Assembly (NCBI RefSeq): GCF_013155335.1
Contig: NZ_JABJQZ010000001.1
Location: 868,001 to 932,000 of the forward strand
Direction: 5' to 3'
Origin: Nocardioides sp. zg-1230
GTDB taxonomy: Bacteria; Actinomycetota; Actinomycetes; Propionibacteriales; Nocardioidaceae
Length of the DNA: 64,000 nt
Within the stretch, counting starts at the first letter, position 1. Every line of letters starts with the position of its first letter. Both the position numbers and the translations under genes were made by a program. Below the pieces are notes generated by a model. That model was not told the DNA's origin, did no database searches, and was given only the letters and a program-made list of their open reading frames with translations. Below are positions 26,335 to 34,980 of the stretch, piece after piece.

Positions 26335-27280
26335 CCGACCGCGAGAGCCGCTCCGCCACCACCGTCACGGCCGCCCTGAGCTCGGGACCGCCCACCACCG
26401 TGAACGGGAGCGGCACGTGGGCGAGCCACTCGCCGGCGTACGCCTCGGGGTTGCTGGTGCTGCCGACGAGCTCGCACCGGCCGTCGGGCAGCTCGCGCAG
26501 GTCGCCCAGCGTCGGGCGGACCCACGGCCGCACCTCCTCGACGGGGACGTCGAAGACGACATGGGTCTCGTGCTCCCAGCCCTTGCCGAGGTTGGCCTCG
26601 AGCTCGGCGGCCGGGTCGAGGTCGGCCGGCACGTCGAAGGTGGCCTCGAGCCGCTCGACCTCGGTGATCCGGTCGATCCGGAAGGTGCGCAGGGCGTCGA
26701 CGTGGTGGGAGTGGCACAGCAGGTACCACCGGCCGTAGCGCACCACGACCGACCACGGGTCGACCTCGAACGTGCGGGCGTTGCCGGCCGCGGTGCGGTA
26801 GCCGATGCGGACCTGCTGCTGGGCCGCCACCGCGGCGACCAGCCCGCTCGCGACCTCCGGGTCGGGGCGGACCGACGACCGCTCCGGCACGGTGCGCGCG
26901 GTCTCGTGCACCGCGGCCGCCTGCCGTGCGACGTTGGTCGGCAGCACGCGGAGGATCTTGCCCAGCGCGGAGCCCACCGGGTCGTCGGGGTCGGCGACCG
27001 CGTGGTGGGAGTCGAGGGCGGCCATCACCAGGCCGAGGGCCTCGGTCGCGGAGAACACCAGCGGCGGCAGCCGGAGGCCGCGCCCCAGCGTGTAGCCGCC
27101 GTAGGGGCCCCGGGTCGACTCGACCGGGATGTCGGCCTCGCGCAGGATCGCGACGTAGCGCCGCGCGGCGCGCTCGGTCACGCCGAGGCGCTCGGCCAGC
27201 TCGGCGGCGGTGACCCCGGGGCGGGCCTGCAGGACGTCCAGCGCCCGCAGCGCCCGCGCGGTCGGGCTGATCTCGCTCAT
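26324..27280 (-). CDS. WYL-domain transcriptional regulator (YafY type)
   Basis: A 318-residue regulator. An N-terminal winged helix-turn-helix (TAAELAERLGVTERAARRYV) is followed by the WYL domain (about residues 145-225, with VVVRYGRWYLLCHSHHVDALRTFRIDRI) and the WCX C-terminal extension. Such proteins sense a ligand or nucleic acid through the WYL pocket. It diverges from an alpha/beta hydrolase gene. A perfect 9-bp inverted repeat at 27300-27322 between the two is the likely operator for both. Confidence 0.9.
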   Translation of the reverse strand: MSEISPTARALRALDVLQARPGVTAAELAERLGVTERAARRYVAILREADIPVESTRGPYGGYTLGRGLRLPPLVFSATEALGLVMAALDSHHAVADPDDPVGSALGKILRVLPTNVARQAAAVHETARTVPERSSVRPDPEVASGLVAAVAAQQQVRIGYRTAAGNARTFEVDPWSVVVRYGRWYLLCHSHHVDALRTFRIDRITEVERLEATFDVPADLDPAAELEANLGKGWEHETHVVFDVPVEEVRPWVRPTLGDLRELPDGRCELVGSTSNPEAYAGEWLAHVPLPFTVVGGPELRAAVTVVAERLSRSVSG

Positions 27281-27299
27281 GCAGTCATGGTCGCACCGG

Positions 27300-27322
27300 T
27301 TCCGGACGTGGAGCGTCCGGAA
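27300..27322. promoter_or_regulatory. Probable operator of the WYL regulator
   Basis: TTCCGGACG-TGGAG-CGTCCGGAA is a perfect 9-bp inverted repeat with a 5-nt spacer. It lies 20 nt before the regulator's start and 52 nt before the hydrolase start. A single half-site TTCCGGACG occurs again at 37944-37952 upstream of a DinB-superfamily gene. Confidence 0.65.
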
Positions 27323-27373
27323 TGGCCCCTAGCGTGGAGGCCGAGGGTCGAACCACCGATCGAAGGAGAACCC

Positions 27374-28057
27374 ATGGACATCGTGCTCATCGCCGGACTC
27401 TGGCTCGACGGCTCTGCCTGGGACGACGTGCTGCCCGAGCTGGAGAGGCTCGGCCACCGCGGCATCCCGGTGACGCTGCCCGGGCAGGGCGACGGCGCCA
27501 CCTCGGCGTCGTACGACGACCAGGCCGGCGCAGTCATCGCCGCCGTGGACGCCGCCGACGGGTCGCCGCTCGTGGTCGGTCACTCCGCGGCGTCGACGCT
27601 GGCGTGGGTGGCGGCCGACCGGCGCCCCGACGCGGTGACCGGCGTCGTCCTCATCGGCGGCTTCCCCACCACCGACGGCAACGCGTACGCGGACTTCTTC
27701 GACGCCGACCGCGACGCGGTGCCGTTCCCGGGGTGGGAGCCCTTCGCCGGCCCGGACTCCGACGACATGTCGCCCGAGCTCAAGGCGGAGGTGGCGGCGG
27801 CCACCCACCCGGTGCCGGTCGGCGTCACGAAGGGCACGGTTCGCTGGACCGACGAGCGCCGCCACGGAGTGCCGCTGACGCTCGTGTGCCCGGAGTTCAG
27901 CCCGGCCCAGGCGCAGGAGTGGATCGACTCCGGCGACGTGCCCGAGCTCGCCGACGCGACCGCCCTCGAGCTCGTCGACATCGAGTCCGGGCACTGGCCG
28001 ATGTTCACCCAGCCCGCCGCGCTGGCCGCACTCCTCGACAAGGCGTCGAGGCGCTGA
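27374..28057 (+). CDS. Alpha/beta hydrolase
   Basis: A 227-residue hydrolase. The oxyanion region is IAGLWLDGSAWDD, the nucleophile serine is in VVGHSAAST (about residue 74), and the catalytic His is in IESGHWPMF near the C-terminus. It is smaller than classic esterases and resembles the MenH/RsbQ-like group. AAGGAGA gives a normal ribosome site. Its position divergent to the WYL regulator suggests it is the regulated target. The substrate is unknown. Confidence 0.85.
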   Translation: MDIVLIAGLWLDGSAWDDVLPELERLGHRGIPVTLPGQGDGATSASYDDQAGAVIAAVDAADGSPLVVGHSAASTLAWVAADRRPDAVTGVVLIGGFPTTDGNAYADFFDADRDAVPFPGWEPFAGPDSDDMSPELKAEVAAATHPVPVGVTKGTVRWTDERRHGVPLTLVCPEFSPAQAQEWIDSGDVPELADATALELVDIESGHWPMFTQPAALAALLDKASRR

Positions 28058-28085
28058 CGCAACCGCCGGTCGAAGCCCGGGGACC

Positions 28086-29120
28086 TCAGTCCAGGAGCTC
28101 CTCGGGCCCGGCGGCCATCGTCGGGAGGTCGGCGGGGGCGCGATCGGCAGGCCTGACGGCGGACTCGCCCGGCTCGTCGGCCGGCTCCTCGTCCGTGACC
28201 GAAACCGCTTGGAGCGGCGTCGAGGGCGTCAGCGGCGTGACCGGCAGGACGACGACGCCGCTCGGCACGCCGGAGCCGAGGTCGACGTCGACGTCGGCGA
28301 GCTCCGCCGGGGCCACGCCCAGGGACACGGCGACGGCCAGCGCGTTGTCGGGCCTGTCCTCCGGATCCTTCTCGAGCAGCGAGGCGACGACGTCGCGCAG
28401 GTCGTCCGGGACGTCCTCGCCGAGCGGCGGGGGCGGCTCGTTGACGTGGCACAGCGCGGTCGCGATCGGCGTACCGCGGTCGAAGGGCCGCTTGCCGGTG
28501 AGCATCTCGTGCGCGACCACGCCGAGGGCGTAGAGGTCGCTGGCACCGGTCGCCGGCTGCCCGATCGCCTGCTCGGGGCTGATGTAGTTGGGGGTGCCGA
28601 GCATCTCGCCGACGCGGGTGTGGCCGATCGTGTCGATGGCGCGGGCGATGCCGAAATCGGTGAGCTTCACCAGCCCGTCCTCGCGCACGAGGATGTTCGC
28701 GGGCTTGACGTCGCGGTGGACGACCCCGGCCTCGTGGGCGGTGCCGAGCGCGAGCGCGGCCTGGCCGAGGATGGACCGCACCGCCTCGGGCTGCATCGCC
28801 CCCTGCTCGCGGATGATCGCCGACAGGGGCAGGCCCTGGACGAGCTCCATGACCAGGTAGGTCAGGTGGTCGTGGTGGCCGTAGTCGAAGACGGTCGTGA
28901 TGTTGGCGTGCAGGAGTGACGCCGAGTGGAGGGCCTCGTCGCGGAAGCGCTCCGCGAAGATCTCCTCGTTGTCCGGGTCGGCGCGCATGACCTTGACCGC
29001 GACCTCGCGCTTGAGCACGTCGTCGAGGCCACGCCACACATCGGCCATGCCGCCGGAGGCAATGCGTTCCTGCAGGACGTAGCGGTCCCCGAGACGGAGT
29101 CCTTCCACGAGCCTGTGCAT
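28086..29120 (-). CDS. Hanks-type Ser/Thr protein kinase, soluble
   Basis: A 344-residue kinase. The N-terminal catalytic domain carries the glycine loop RIASGGMADVW, Lys in REVAVKVM, the catalytic loop HRDVKPAN and the DFG motif in LTDFGIAR, ending near residue 265. About 80 acidic, Pro-rich residues follow. There is no transmembrane segment or PASTA domain, so it is a cytosolic kinase. Its target is unknown. The ATG at 29120 begins with the usual MHRLVEGLRLGDRY; an upstream start would add 15 residues. Confidence 0.9.
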   Translation of the reverse strand: MHRLVEGLRLGDRYVLQERIASGGMADVWRGLDDVLKREVAVKVMRADPDNEEIFAERFRDEALHSASLLHANITTVFDYGHHDHLTYLVMELVQGLPLSAIIREQGAMQPEAVRSILGQAALALGTAHEAGVVHRDVKPANILVREDGLVKLTDFGIARAIDTIGHTRVGEMLGTPNYISPEQAIGQPATGASDLYALGVVAHEMLTGKRPFDRGTPIATALCHVNEPPPPLGEDVPDDLRDVVASLLEKDPEDRPDNALAVAVSLGVAPAELADVDVDLGSGVPSGVVVLPVTPLTPSTPLQAVSVTDEEPADEPGESAVRPADRAPADLPTMAAGPEELLD

Positions 29121-29238
29121 CGGGCGGTGCCCCACTTCTCTCGAATCAGGCGCGCAGAGGCGCACCAGCGGTGGATGTTACTCCGACTCGTACCCAGTTC
29201 TGGCTTTCCCGACCCCTCCTCCACCCCCACGGGTGCCC

Positions 29239-29271
29239 TTGACAACATACAACCCGATGGTTGTACGTTGT
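29239..29271 (+). promoter_or_regulatory. ArsR-type operator over the promoter
   Basis: TTGACA (29239-29244) is a consensus -35. It overlaps an inverted repeat ACAACATACAACC (29242-29254), spacer CGAT, GGTTGTACGTTGT (29259-29271), whose arms match at 12 of 13 positions. The repeat ends 4 nt before the regulator's ATG, ideal for autorepression. Confidence 0.8.
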
Positions 29272-29275
29272 TCCC

Positions 29276-29641
29276 ATGACCGACGACGAGGACCGCGCGG
29301 ACGCCTGGTTCCACGCGCTCTCCGACCGGACGCGCCGCGACATCCTGCGGCGCGTGCTGGCCGGCGAGCACTCCGTCTCGGCCCTGGCGCGCAGCTACGA
29401 GATGAGCTTCGCCGCCGTGCAGAAGCACGTCGCCGTGCTCGAGCGCGCGGGCCTGCTGACCAAGCGCCGGCAGGGCCGCGAGGCCCTGGCCAGCGGCGAC
29501 GTGGAGGCCGTCCGGTCGGTGGGCGCGATGCTCACCGAGCTCGAGGCCCTGTGGCGCGGCCGGATCTCCCGGATGGACGAGCTGTTCGCCGAGCAGGCCC
29601 GCCAGCAGCAGTCCCCGCCCGACCCACCCACCCACACATAG
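29276..29641 (+). CDS. ArsR-family transcriptional repressor
   Basis: A 121-residue winged helix regulator: LSDRTRRDILRRVLAGEHSV then SALARSYEMSFAAVQKHVAV as recognition helix, then a charged tail. It lacks metal-binding cysteines. It belongs to the subgroup that pairs with SRPBCC (AHSA1-like) proteins and represses its own operon. The gene heads a three-gene operon with an SRPBCC protein and a reductase-like protein. The operator at 29242-29271 covers its promoter. Confidence 0.9.
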   Translation: MTDDEDRADAWFHALSDRTRRDILRRVLAGEHSVSALARSYEMSFAAVQKHVAVLERAGLLTKRRQGREALASGDVEAVRSVGAMLTELEALWRGRISRMDELFAEQARQQQSPPDPPTHT

Positions 29642-29654
29642 AACGGACCGAACC

Positions 29655-30143
29655 ATGCCTGTCACCGACGTCCAGCACGACCTCGACGCCCGCACCCTGA
29701 CCATCACCGCGGACTTCGCGGCGCCCGTCGACCGCGTGTGGGAGGTGTACGCCGACCCGCGCCAGCTCGAGCGGGTGTGGGGACCTCCCGGCTACCCCGC
29801 CACCTTCGTCGACCACGACCTCAAGCCCGGCGGGCGGATGACGTACTACATGACCAGCCCGGAGGGCGAGAAGTACTACTCCTACTGGAACGTGCTCGAG
29901 GTCCACGAGCCCACCGGCTTCGACTTCAACGACGGCTTCGCCCTCGACGACACCTTCGCCCCCAACCCCGACCTGCCGGAGGCCCTCAACAGCTACAGCT
30001 TCGCGGAGACCGACGGCGGCACCCGCGCGACCTTCGTCGGCACCTACGCCAGCGCCGAGGACCTCCAGAAGGTGCTCGACATGGGGGCCGTCGAGGGCTC
30101 GACCCTGGCCATCAACCAGGTTGACGACCTGCTCGCGGCCTGA
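29655..30143 (+). CDS. SRPBCC/AHSA1-domain protein
   Basis: A 162-residue START-like protein. The N-terminal ITADFAAPVDRVWEVYADPRQ and the motif WGPPGYPATFVDHDLKPGG are typical of AHSA1-type proteins encoded after ArsR repressors. These have a hydrophobic ligand pocket and probably bind a small hydrophobic compound. The gene starts 13 nt after the ArsR gene and is followed by a RibD_C protein in the same operon. Confidence 0.88.
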   Translation: MPVTDVQHDLDARTLTITADFAAPVDRVWEVYADPRQLERVWGPPGYPATFVDHDLKPGGRMTYYMTSPEGEKYYSYWNVLEVHEPTGFDFNDGFALDDTFAPNPDLPEALNSYSFAETDGGTRATFVGTYASAEDLQKVLDMGAVEGSTLAINQVDDLLAA

Positions 30144-30182
30144 CCCGCACCCACCGAAGACACCCGGAAGAGAGACCAGCAC

Positions 30183-30746
30183 ATGCGACCCATCGTCGTC
30201 ACCGAGTTCATCACCGCCGACGGCATCGTCGACTCCCCCGGCGGTGGGGACCACCCCCACGCCGGCTGGACGTTCACCGACGTCGACTTCGTCGAGGAGG
30301 CCTACGACATCAAGGGCCGCGAGATGGCCGACGCCACGGCGCTCATGCTCGGGCGCCAGTCCTACGACGAGTTCGCGCCCGTGTGGCCGTCGATGGAGGA
30401 GTTCGCCACCTACAACGCGATGCCCAAGTACGTCGTCTCGACGACCCTGCCCGGCCCCACCGCACCCTGGGGCGAGGGCACGGTCGACGTGCTGCGGTCC
30501 CTCGACGACGTCGCCGCCCTCAAGGAGACCGACGGCGGGGAGATCCACGTCCACGGCAGCGCCCGGCTCGCCCAGGGCCTGGCGCAGGCCGGCCTCGTCG
30601 ACCGCTACCACCTGCTGGTCTTCCCGGTCCTCCTCGGCAGCGGTAAGCGGCTCTTCGCCGACGGCGACAAGACCAGGCTGCGGCTCGTCGAGCACGCGGC
30701 GTACAGCAACGGCATCACGCTCCAGCGCTACGACGTCGTGCACTGA
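30183..30746 (+). CDS. RibD C-terminal/dihydrofolate reductase family
   Basis: A 187-residue protein of the YyaP/YwjB type. It has VVTEFITADGIVDSPGG at the N-terminus, the NADPH-binding MLGRQSYDEFAPVW, KYVVSTTLP and the C-terminal LVFPVLLGSGKRLFADG. It should bind NADPH and reduce a small substrate. It is third in the ArsR operon, with GAAGAGAGA ahead of the ATG. Such genes are common partners of ArsR-SRPBCC pairs. Confidence 0.88.
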   Translation: MRPIVVTEFITADGIVDSPGGGDHPHAGWTFTDVDFVEEAYDIKGREMADATALMLGRQSYDEFAPVWPSMEEFATYNAMPKYVVSTTLPGPTAPWGEGTVDVLRSLDDVAALKETDGGEIHVHGSARLAQGLAQAGLVDRYHLLVFPVLLGSGKRLFADGDKTRLRLVEHAAYSNGITLQRYDVVH

Positions 30747-30771
30747 CAGCGCGGCCTGCCAGACTTCCCGG

Positions 30772-32610
30772 GTGGAACTCGCCCTGCTGCTCGTCTCGAT
30801 GGCAGCCGTCGTCCTCGCCGCCACCGCCGTCAGCGAACGCCTCCGCATCCCGGCGCCGCTCCTGCTGGTCGTCGTCGGCGCCGCGGCGGCGTACGTCCCG
30901 GGGGTGCCGACGATCCACCTCGAGTCCGAGGTCGTCCTGCTGGGGCTGCTGCCGCCGCTGCTCTACGCGGCGGCGATCCAGACCTCGCTGGTCGACTTCA
31001 ACGCCAACCGGGGCACCATCCTGCGGCTCTCGGTGCTGCTCGTCGTCGTCACCGCGATGGCGGTGGCGGTGGTGGTGGAGTGGCTGGTGCCCGACCTCGG
31101 ATGGGCGGCGGCGATCGCGATCGGGGCGGTCGTGGCGCCACCCGACGCCGTCGCCGCCACCGCCGTGGCCCGGCGCATCGGGCTGCCGCGACGGGTGGTG
31201 ACGATCCTCGAGGGCGAGTCGCTGCTCAACGACGCCACCGCCCTCGTCACCCTCCGCACCGCCATCGCCGCACTGTCGGGCGCCGTCACGTTCGCCGCAG
31301 TGGCCGGCGACTTCGTCCTCGCGGCCGGCGGCGGCGTGGTGATCGGCATCCTCTGCTTCCTCCTCGTCGCCTGGCTGCGCAAGCGCATCACCGACCCGCT
31401 GATGGACACCGCGATCTCGTTCCTCACGCCGTTCGCGGCGTTCGTGGCGGCGGAGGAGATCCACGCCTCGGGCGTCATCTCGGTCGTCGTGGCCGGCCTG
31501 CTGCTGGGCCACAAGGCGCCGATCATCCAGACCGCGCAGTCGCGGATCACCGAGCGCATCACCTGGCGCACGGTCGCCTTCGTGCTGGAGAACACCGTCT
31601 TCCTCCTCATCGGCCTCCAGCTCGACTGGATCCTCGAGGACGTCCACGCCTCGAGCCTGCCCAACAGCCGCATCGCCCTCGTCTGCCTCGCGACCCTCCT
31701 GACGGTCGTCGTCGTACGCCTCGTCTACATGCAGGCCACCGGCTTCCTGCGCCGGCGCGACCCGATCCCGGCCTCGTGGAGCTTCCTCATCGGCTGGGCC
31801 GGGATGCGCGGCGTGGTCACCCTCGCGGCCGCGTTCGTCATCCCCGAGGACGCCCCGCACCGCGAGGTGCTGCTGCTGGTCGCGTTCACCGTCGTGGCGG
31901 GCACCCTGCTCGTGCAGGGCCTGACCCTGCCGCTGATGACACGGCTGCTCGGCGTCCCCTCACCCGACCCGGCCGAGGATGCCCTCGCCCGCGCCGGGCT
32001 GCTGCAGCAGGCGGCCGACGCCGGCTTCGCCCGGCTCGACGAGCTGGAGTACGACGACCACCACGGCGTCGCGGACCAGGTGCGGGCACGCGTCGACCAG
32101 CGCACCTTCGCCGCCTGGGAGCAGCTCGCCACCGCCACCGACGAGGAGACCCCGTCGGAGCTCTACGCGCGGATCCGTGGCGAGATGATCGAGGCCGAGC
32201 GGGCCAAGGTGCTCAAGGTGCGCAGCCGGGGCCACGTGCCGTCCGAGGTGGTGAGCCAGGTCCTCGGGATGCTCGACATCGAGGAGTCGATGCTCGACGC
32301 CGGCTCCGCGGCGCGCGCCGGCGTACGCAGCGGGAGCCTCGCCTTCGCCGGCGGACGCACCTGCGACGACCTCGAGGAGCACCCCGCCGTCGACACCGTC
32401 GACGACCCCGCCTGCGCCACCTGCCTGGCCGACGGCACCCGCTGGGTGTCGCTGCGGCAGTGCCTCACCTGCGGCAACGTCGGCTGCTGCGACTCGTCGG
32501 TGGGCAGGCACGCGACCGCCCACTTCCACGACAGCCTGCACCCGGTGGTCGAGTCCGCCGAGCCGGACGAGTCCTGGCGGTGGTGCTACGTGCACAACCT
32601 GACCGGCTGA
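30772..32610 (+). CDS. Na+/H+ antiporter with C-terminal UBP zinc finger
   Basis: A 612-residue CPA1-type antiporter. About twelve helices fill residues 1-400, with the ion-site motif APPDAVAATAVARRIGLP and GESLLNDATALV. A cytoplasmic helical region follows. Residues about 540-612 form a UBP-type zinc finger: CATC, CLTCGNVGCCDSS, HATAHFHDSLHPVV and the final WCYVHN. The UBP finger binds free protein C-termini such as that of ubiquitin in eukaryotes; here it probably regulates the antiporter. The GTG at 30772 lies 6 nt after CAGACT (leaderless type). A flavoprotein gene follows across an 18-bp palindrome. Confidence 0.9.
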   Translation: MELALLLVSMAAVVLAATAVSERLRIPAPLLLVVVGAAAAYVPGVPTIHLESEVVLLGLLPPLLYAAAIQTSLVDFNANRGTILRLSVLLVVVTAMAVAVVVEWLVPDLGWAAAIAIGAVVAPPDAVAATAVARRIGLPRRVVTILEGESLLNDATALVTLRTAIAALSGAVTFAAVAGDFVLAAGGGVVIGILCFLLVAWLRKRITDPLMDTAISFLTPFAAFVAAEEIHASGVISVVVAGLLLGHKAPIIQTAQSRITERITWRTVAFVLENTVFLLIGLQLDWILEDVHASSLPNSRIALVCLATLLTVVVVRLVYMQATGFLRRRDPIPASWSFLIGWAGMRGVVTLAAAFVIPEDAPHREVLLLVAFTVVAGTLLVQGLTLPLMTRLLGVPSPDPAEDALARAGLLQQAADAGFARLDELEYDDHHGVADQVRARVDQRTFAAWEQLATATDEETPSELYARIRGEMIEAERAKVLKVRSRGHVPSEVVSQVLGMLDIEESMLDAGSAARAGVRSGSLAFAGGRTCDDLEEHPAVDTVDDPACATCLADGTRWVSLRQCLTCGNVGCCDSSVGRHATAHFHDSLHPVVESAEPDESWRWCYVHNLTG

Positions 32611-32611
32611 C

Positions 32612-32680
32612 CCCGATATCTGAGGACGTGATGGACGTGATCGGGGGCGATCTCCGACCAGGACGTCCTCAGATATCGGG
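32612..32680. repeat. Long perfect palindrome, 18-bp arms
   Basis: CCCGATATCTGAGGACGT (32612-32629) and its exact reverse complement (32663-32680) flank a 33-nt loop. It starts 2 nt after the antiporter stop and ends 5 nt before the -10-like TAGGCT of the next gene. Confidence 0.9.
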
Positions 32681-32684
32681 CTAC

Positions 32685-32700
32685 TAGGCTGGAAGGTATA
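32685..32700 (+). promoter_or_regulatory. Leaderless-type promoter with ATA at +1 codon
   Basis: TAGGCT (32685-32690) lies 7 nt before ATA at 32698. At other genes in this window the same spacing ends in ATG or GTG. Confidence 0.5.
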
Positions 32701-34359
32701 GGAGCGCCCGCGATCGTCATCGCCTCCACCCACCACGCGACCGAGCTGGGCGAGGCATTCGCCCGCTACGAGCGCGAGTACGACGTCCGCCTGGCGACCG
32801 ACGAGGCCACCGCCAAGGCCTGCGCCAAGGACCTGGTCACGACCGGTCACCCCGTGGCCCTGTTCGTCGTCGACAGCGACCAGGACCAGGACCGGCTCTA
32901 CAAGCTGATCAGCGGCACCCGGCAGGCCGTGCCCACCGCCCGCCGGCTGATCGTCACCCACGTCAGCCGCTTCCGCGACGACAACCAGACCTTCCGCCAC
33001 GCGGTCGCCGCCGGCAAGGTCGACGCGCTGCTGCTGATGCCGCAGGGACCGCGTGACGAGGAGTTCCACCTCGCCGTCGGCGAGCTGCTCAACGAGTGGA
33101 ACGCGACCGTCGCCGCTCCGGTGGTCGAGAACGTCCGCATCATCACCCCGGAGAAGGACGCGCTCACCCGCGACCTGCTCGACTACCTCGCCCGCGTCGG
33201 GATGCCGGCGGGCGTGCACCACCCCGACAGCGAGGTCGGGCGCGAGGTGCTGGCCAGCTGCCCGGAGGACGAGGGCCGCTGGCCGATCGTGTCCTCGCTG
33301 GCCGGCTGGTGCGGCCACTGCCCCGACGTACGGTCGCTGGCCAACCAGCTCTACGGCCGACCCGACGACATCGACGTCGACCAGGTGGTGGACCTCGTCG
33401 TGGTCGGCGCGGGCCCGGCCGGGCTCGCCGCCAGCGTGTACGCCTCGAGCGAGGGGCTGTCGACGGTCTGCCTCGAGGCCGAGGCGATCGGCGGGCAGGC
33501 CGGGACCAGCTCGATGATCCGCAACTACCTCGGCTTCCCGCGCGGCATCTCCGGCATGCGGCTCGCCCAGCGCGCCCGCGGGCAGGCGCTGCGCTTCGGC
33601 ACCCGCTTCTTCACCGGCTGGCCGGCGACCGGCATCTCGCAGTGCGAGCACGGTGACCACCACGTCGTGCACACCGACGGCGGCGACGTGCACGCCCGGA
33701 CGGTGCTCGTCTGCACCGGCGTCGACTACCGCCGCCTCGGGGTGGAGTCGCTCGAGGAGCTCGTCGGCCGCGGGGTCTACTACGGCGCCGCGATGGCAGC
33801 GGCACGCGAGCTCGCCGGCGACCACGTCGTGGTGGTCGGGGGCGGCAACTCCGCCGGCCAGGCTGCGATCCACGCCGCCCGGTTCGCCTCGTCGGTCACC
33901 GTGGTCGTGCGCCGGCCCGACCTCACCGCCACGATGTCGTCGTACCTCATCGACGAGATCGAGTGGAACCCCCGCATCACCGTGCGGCCCTGCACCCGCG
34001 TGGTCGACGGCGGTCCGGACGACGTCGGGCAGCTCGCCTGGCTCGACATGGAGGACGTCGACACCGGCGCGCGCGAGCGGGTCGAGGCGCGCGGGCTGTT
34101 CCTGCTCCTCGGTGCGGCTCCCGAGTGCGGCTGGCTGCCGGACGAGGTGCTCCGGGACGAGCGCGGGTTCGTCCTCACCGGGCGCGACGTCCCGACGGAG
34201 CACTGGGCCGACGGCGTGCCGCCGGAGGACCTGGCCACGACGGTGCCGGGCATCTTCGCCGGCGGCGACATCCGCGCCGGGTCGATGAAGCGGGTCGCGT
34301 CGGCCACCGGCGAGGGCGCGTCGGTGGTGTCGTCGGTCCACACCTGGCTCGGCCAGTAG
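32698..34359 (+). CDS. Receiver-like/thioredoxin reductase-like flavoprotein
   Basis: About 553 residues. The first 130 resemble a degenerate CheY-type receiver, starting APAIVIASTHHATELGEAFA with no phosphorylation Asp assigned. A thioredoxin-like linker with WCGHC follows (about residue 203), then a thioredoxin-reductase-like FAD domain (VVGAGPAGLAASVYASSEGL) and an NADPH domain (VVVVGGGNSAGQAAIHAARF). The usual redox CxxC inside the NADPH domain is missing. No ATG, GTG or TTG precedes the receiver part; the only position fitting the promoter is ATA 32698, while GTG 32854 would cut the receiver domain. Adjacent to the UBP-finger antiporter, a pairing seen elsewhere in actinobacteria. Confidence 0.75.
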   Translation: MGAPAIVIASTHHATELGEAFARYEREYDVRLATDEATAKACAKDLVTTGHPVALFVVDSDQDQDRLYKLISGTRQAVPTARRLIVTHVSRFRDDNQTFRHAVAAGKVDALLLMPQGPRDEEFHLAVGELLNEWNATVAAPVVENVRIITPEKDALTRDLLDYLARVGMPAGVHHPDSEVGREVLASCPEDEGRWPIVSSLAGWCGHCPDVRSLANQLYGRPDDIDVDQVVDLVVVGAGPAGLAASVYASSEGLSTVCLEAEAIGGQAGTSSMIRNYLGFPRGISGMRLAQRARGQALRFGTRFFTGWPATGISQCEHGDHHVVHTDGGDVHARTVLVCTGVDYRRLGVESLEELVGRGVYYGAAMAAARELAGDHVVVVGGGNSAGQAAIHAARFASSVTVVVRRPDLTATMSSYLIDEIEWNPRITVRPCTRVVDGGPDDVGQLAWLDMEDVDTGARERVEARGLFLLLGAAPECGWLPDEVLRDERGFVLTGRDVPTEHWADGVPPEDLATTVPGIFAGGDIRAGSMKRVASATGEGASVVSSVHTWLGQ

Positions 34360-34434
34360 TCGCGACCCGGGTCCCACGGTCTAGACCGTTGGGGCTCGCG
34401 TCATCCGTGGCGCCCGGTGGCGCGACGATAGGTC

Positions 34435-34980
34435 ATGGGGCAGGTCGCAGAGGTCGCTGCAGCGGACGTGGTTGGGCCTGCGCCCGGAACGGCGGTGGCC
34501 ATGGGACACGAGGGTTTCGCCGACTTCTACCGTGCGGAGCTTCCGGGTCTCGTCGCGCTCGCCCGCGGCCTCTGCGGCTCAGCCGTCGCCGATGACATCG
34601 CCCAGGAGGCGATGCTCGCGGCCTACCGGCGATGGGCCGAGGTCGAGGACTTCGACCAGCCCCACGCCTGGGTGCGGCGCACGTGCGCCAACCTGGCGAT
34701 CTCGTCATTCCGGCGTCGCATGGTGGAGGTCCGCGCCCTCGCACGGATGACGACACGACCCGTGCCCGCACCCCTCGACGCGGACGCCGAGGAGTTCTGG
34801 ACCGCAGTGCGCGATCTGCCGCGGCGCCAGGCGCAGTGCGCCGCACTCCGCTACGTGTACGAGATGGGCGGCGCCGAGATCGCTCGAACCCTCTCGATCA
34901 GCGAGGGGTCCGTGAAGGTCCACCTGGCGCGGGCGCGGACCGCCCTCGCTGCCCGTCTCGGCCTGGAGGTGGAGCAATGA
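34435..34980 (+). CDS. ECF sigma factor, SigE-like small type
   Basis: A 181-residue sigma-70 family factor. Region 2 holds GFADFYRAELPGLVALARGL to NLAISSFRRR, and region 4 holds LPRRQAQCAALRYVYEMGGAEIA and ISEGSVKVHLARARTAL. Its N-terminal 22 residues look unconserved, and the ATG at 34501 (MGHEGFADFY) may be the real start. The stop overlaps the start of a membrane protein gene (ATGA), so the two are translationally coupled as sigma and probable anti-sigma factor. Confidence 0.85.
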   Translation: MGQVAEVAAADVVGPAPGTAVAMGHEGFADFYRAELPGLVALARGLCGSAVADDIAQEAMLAAYRRWAEVEDFDQPHAWVRRTCANLAISSFRRRMVEVRALARMTTRPVPAPLDADAEEFWTAVRDLPRRQAQCAALRYVYEMGGAEIARTLSISEGSVKVHLARARTALAARLGLEVEQ

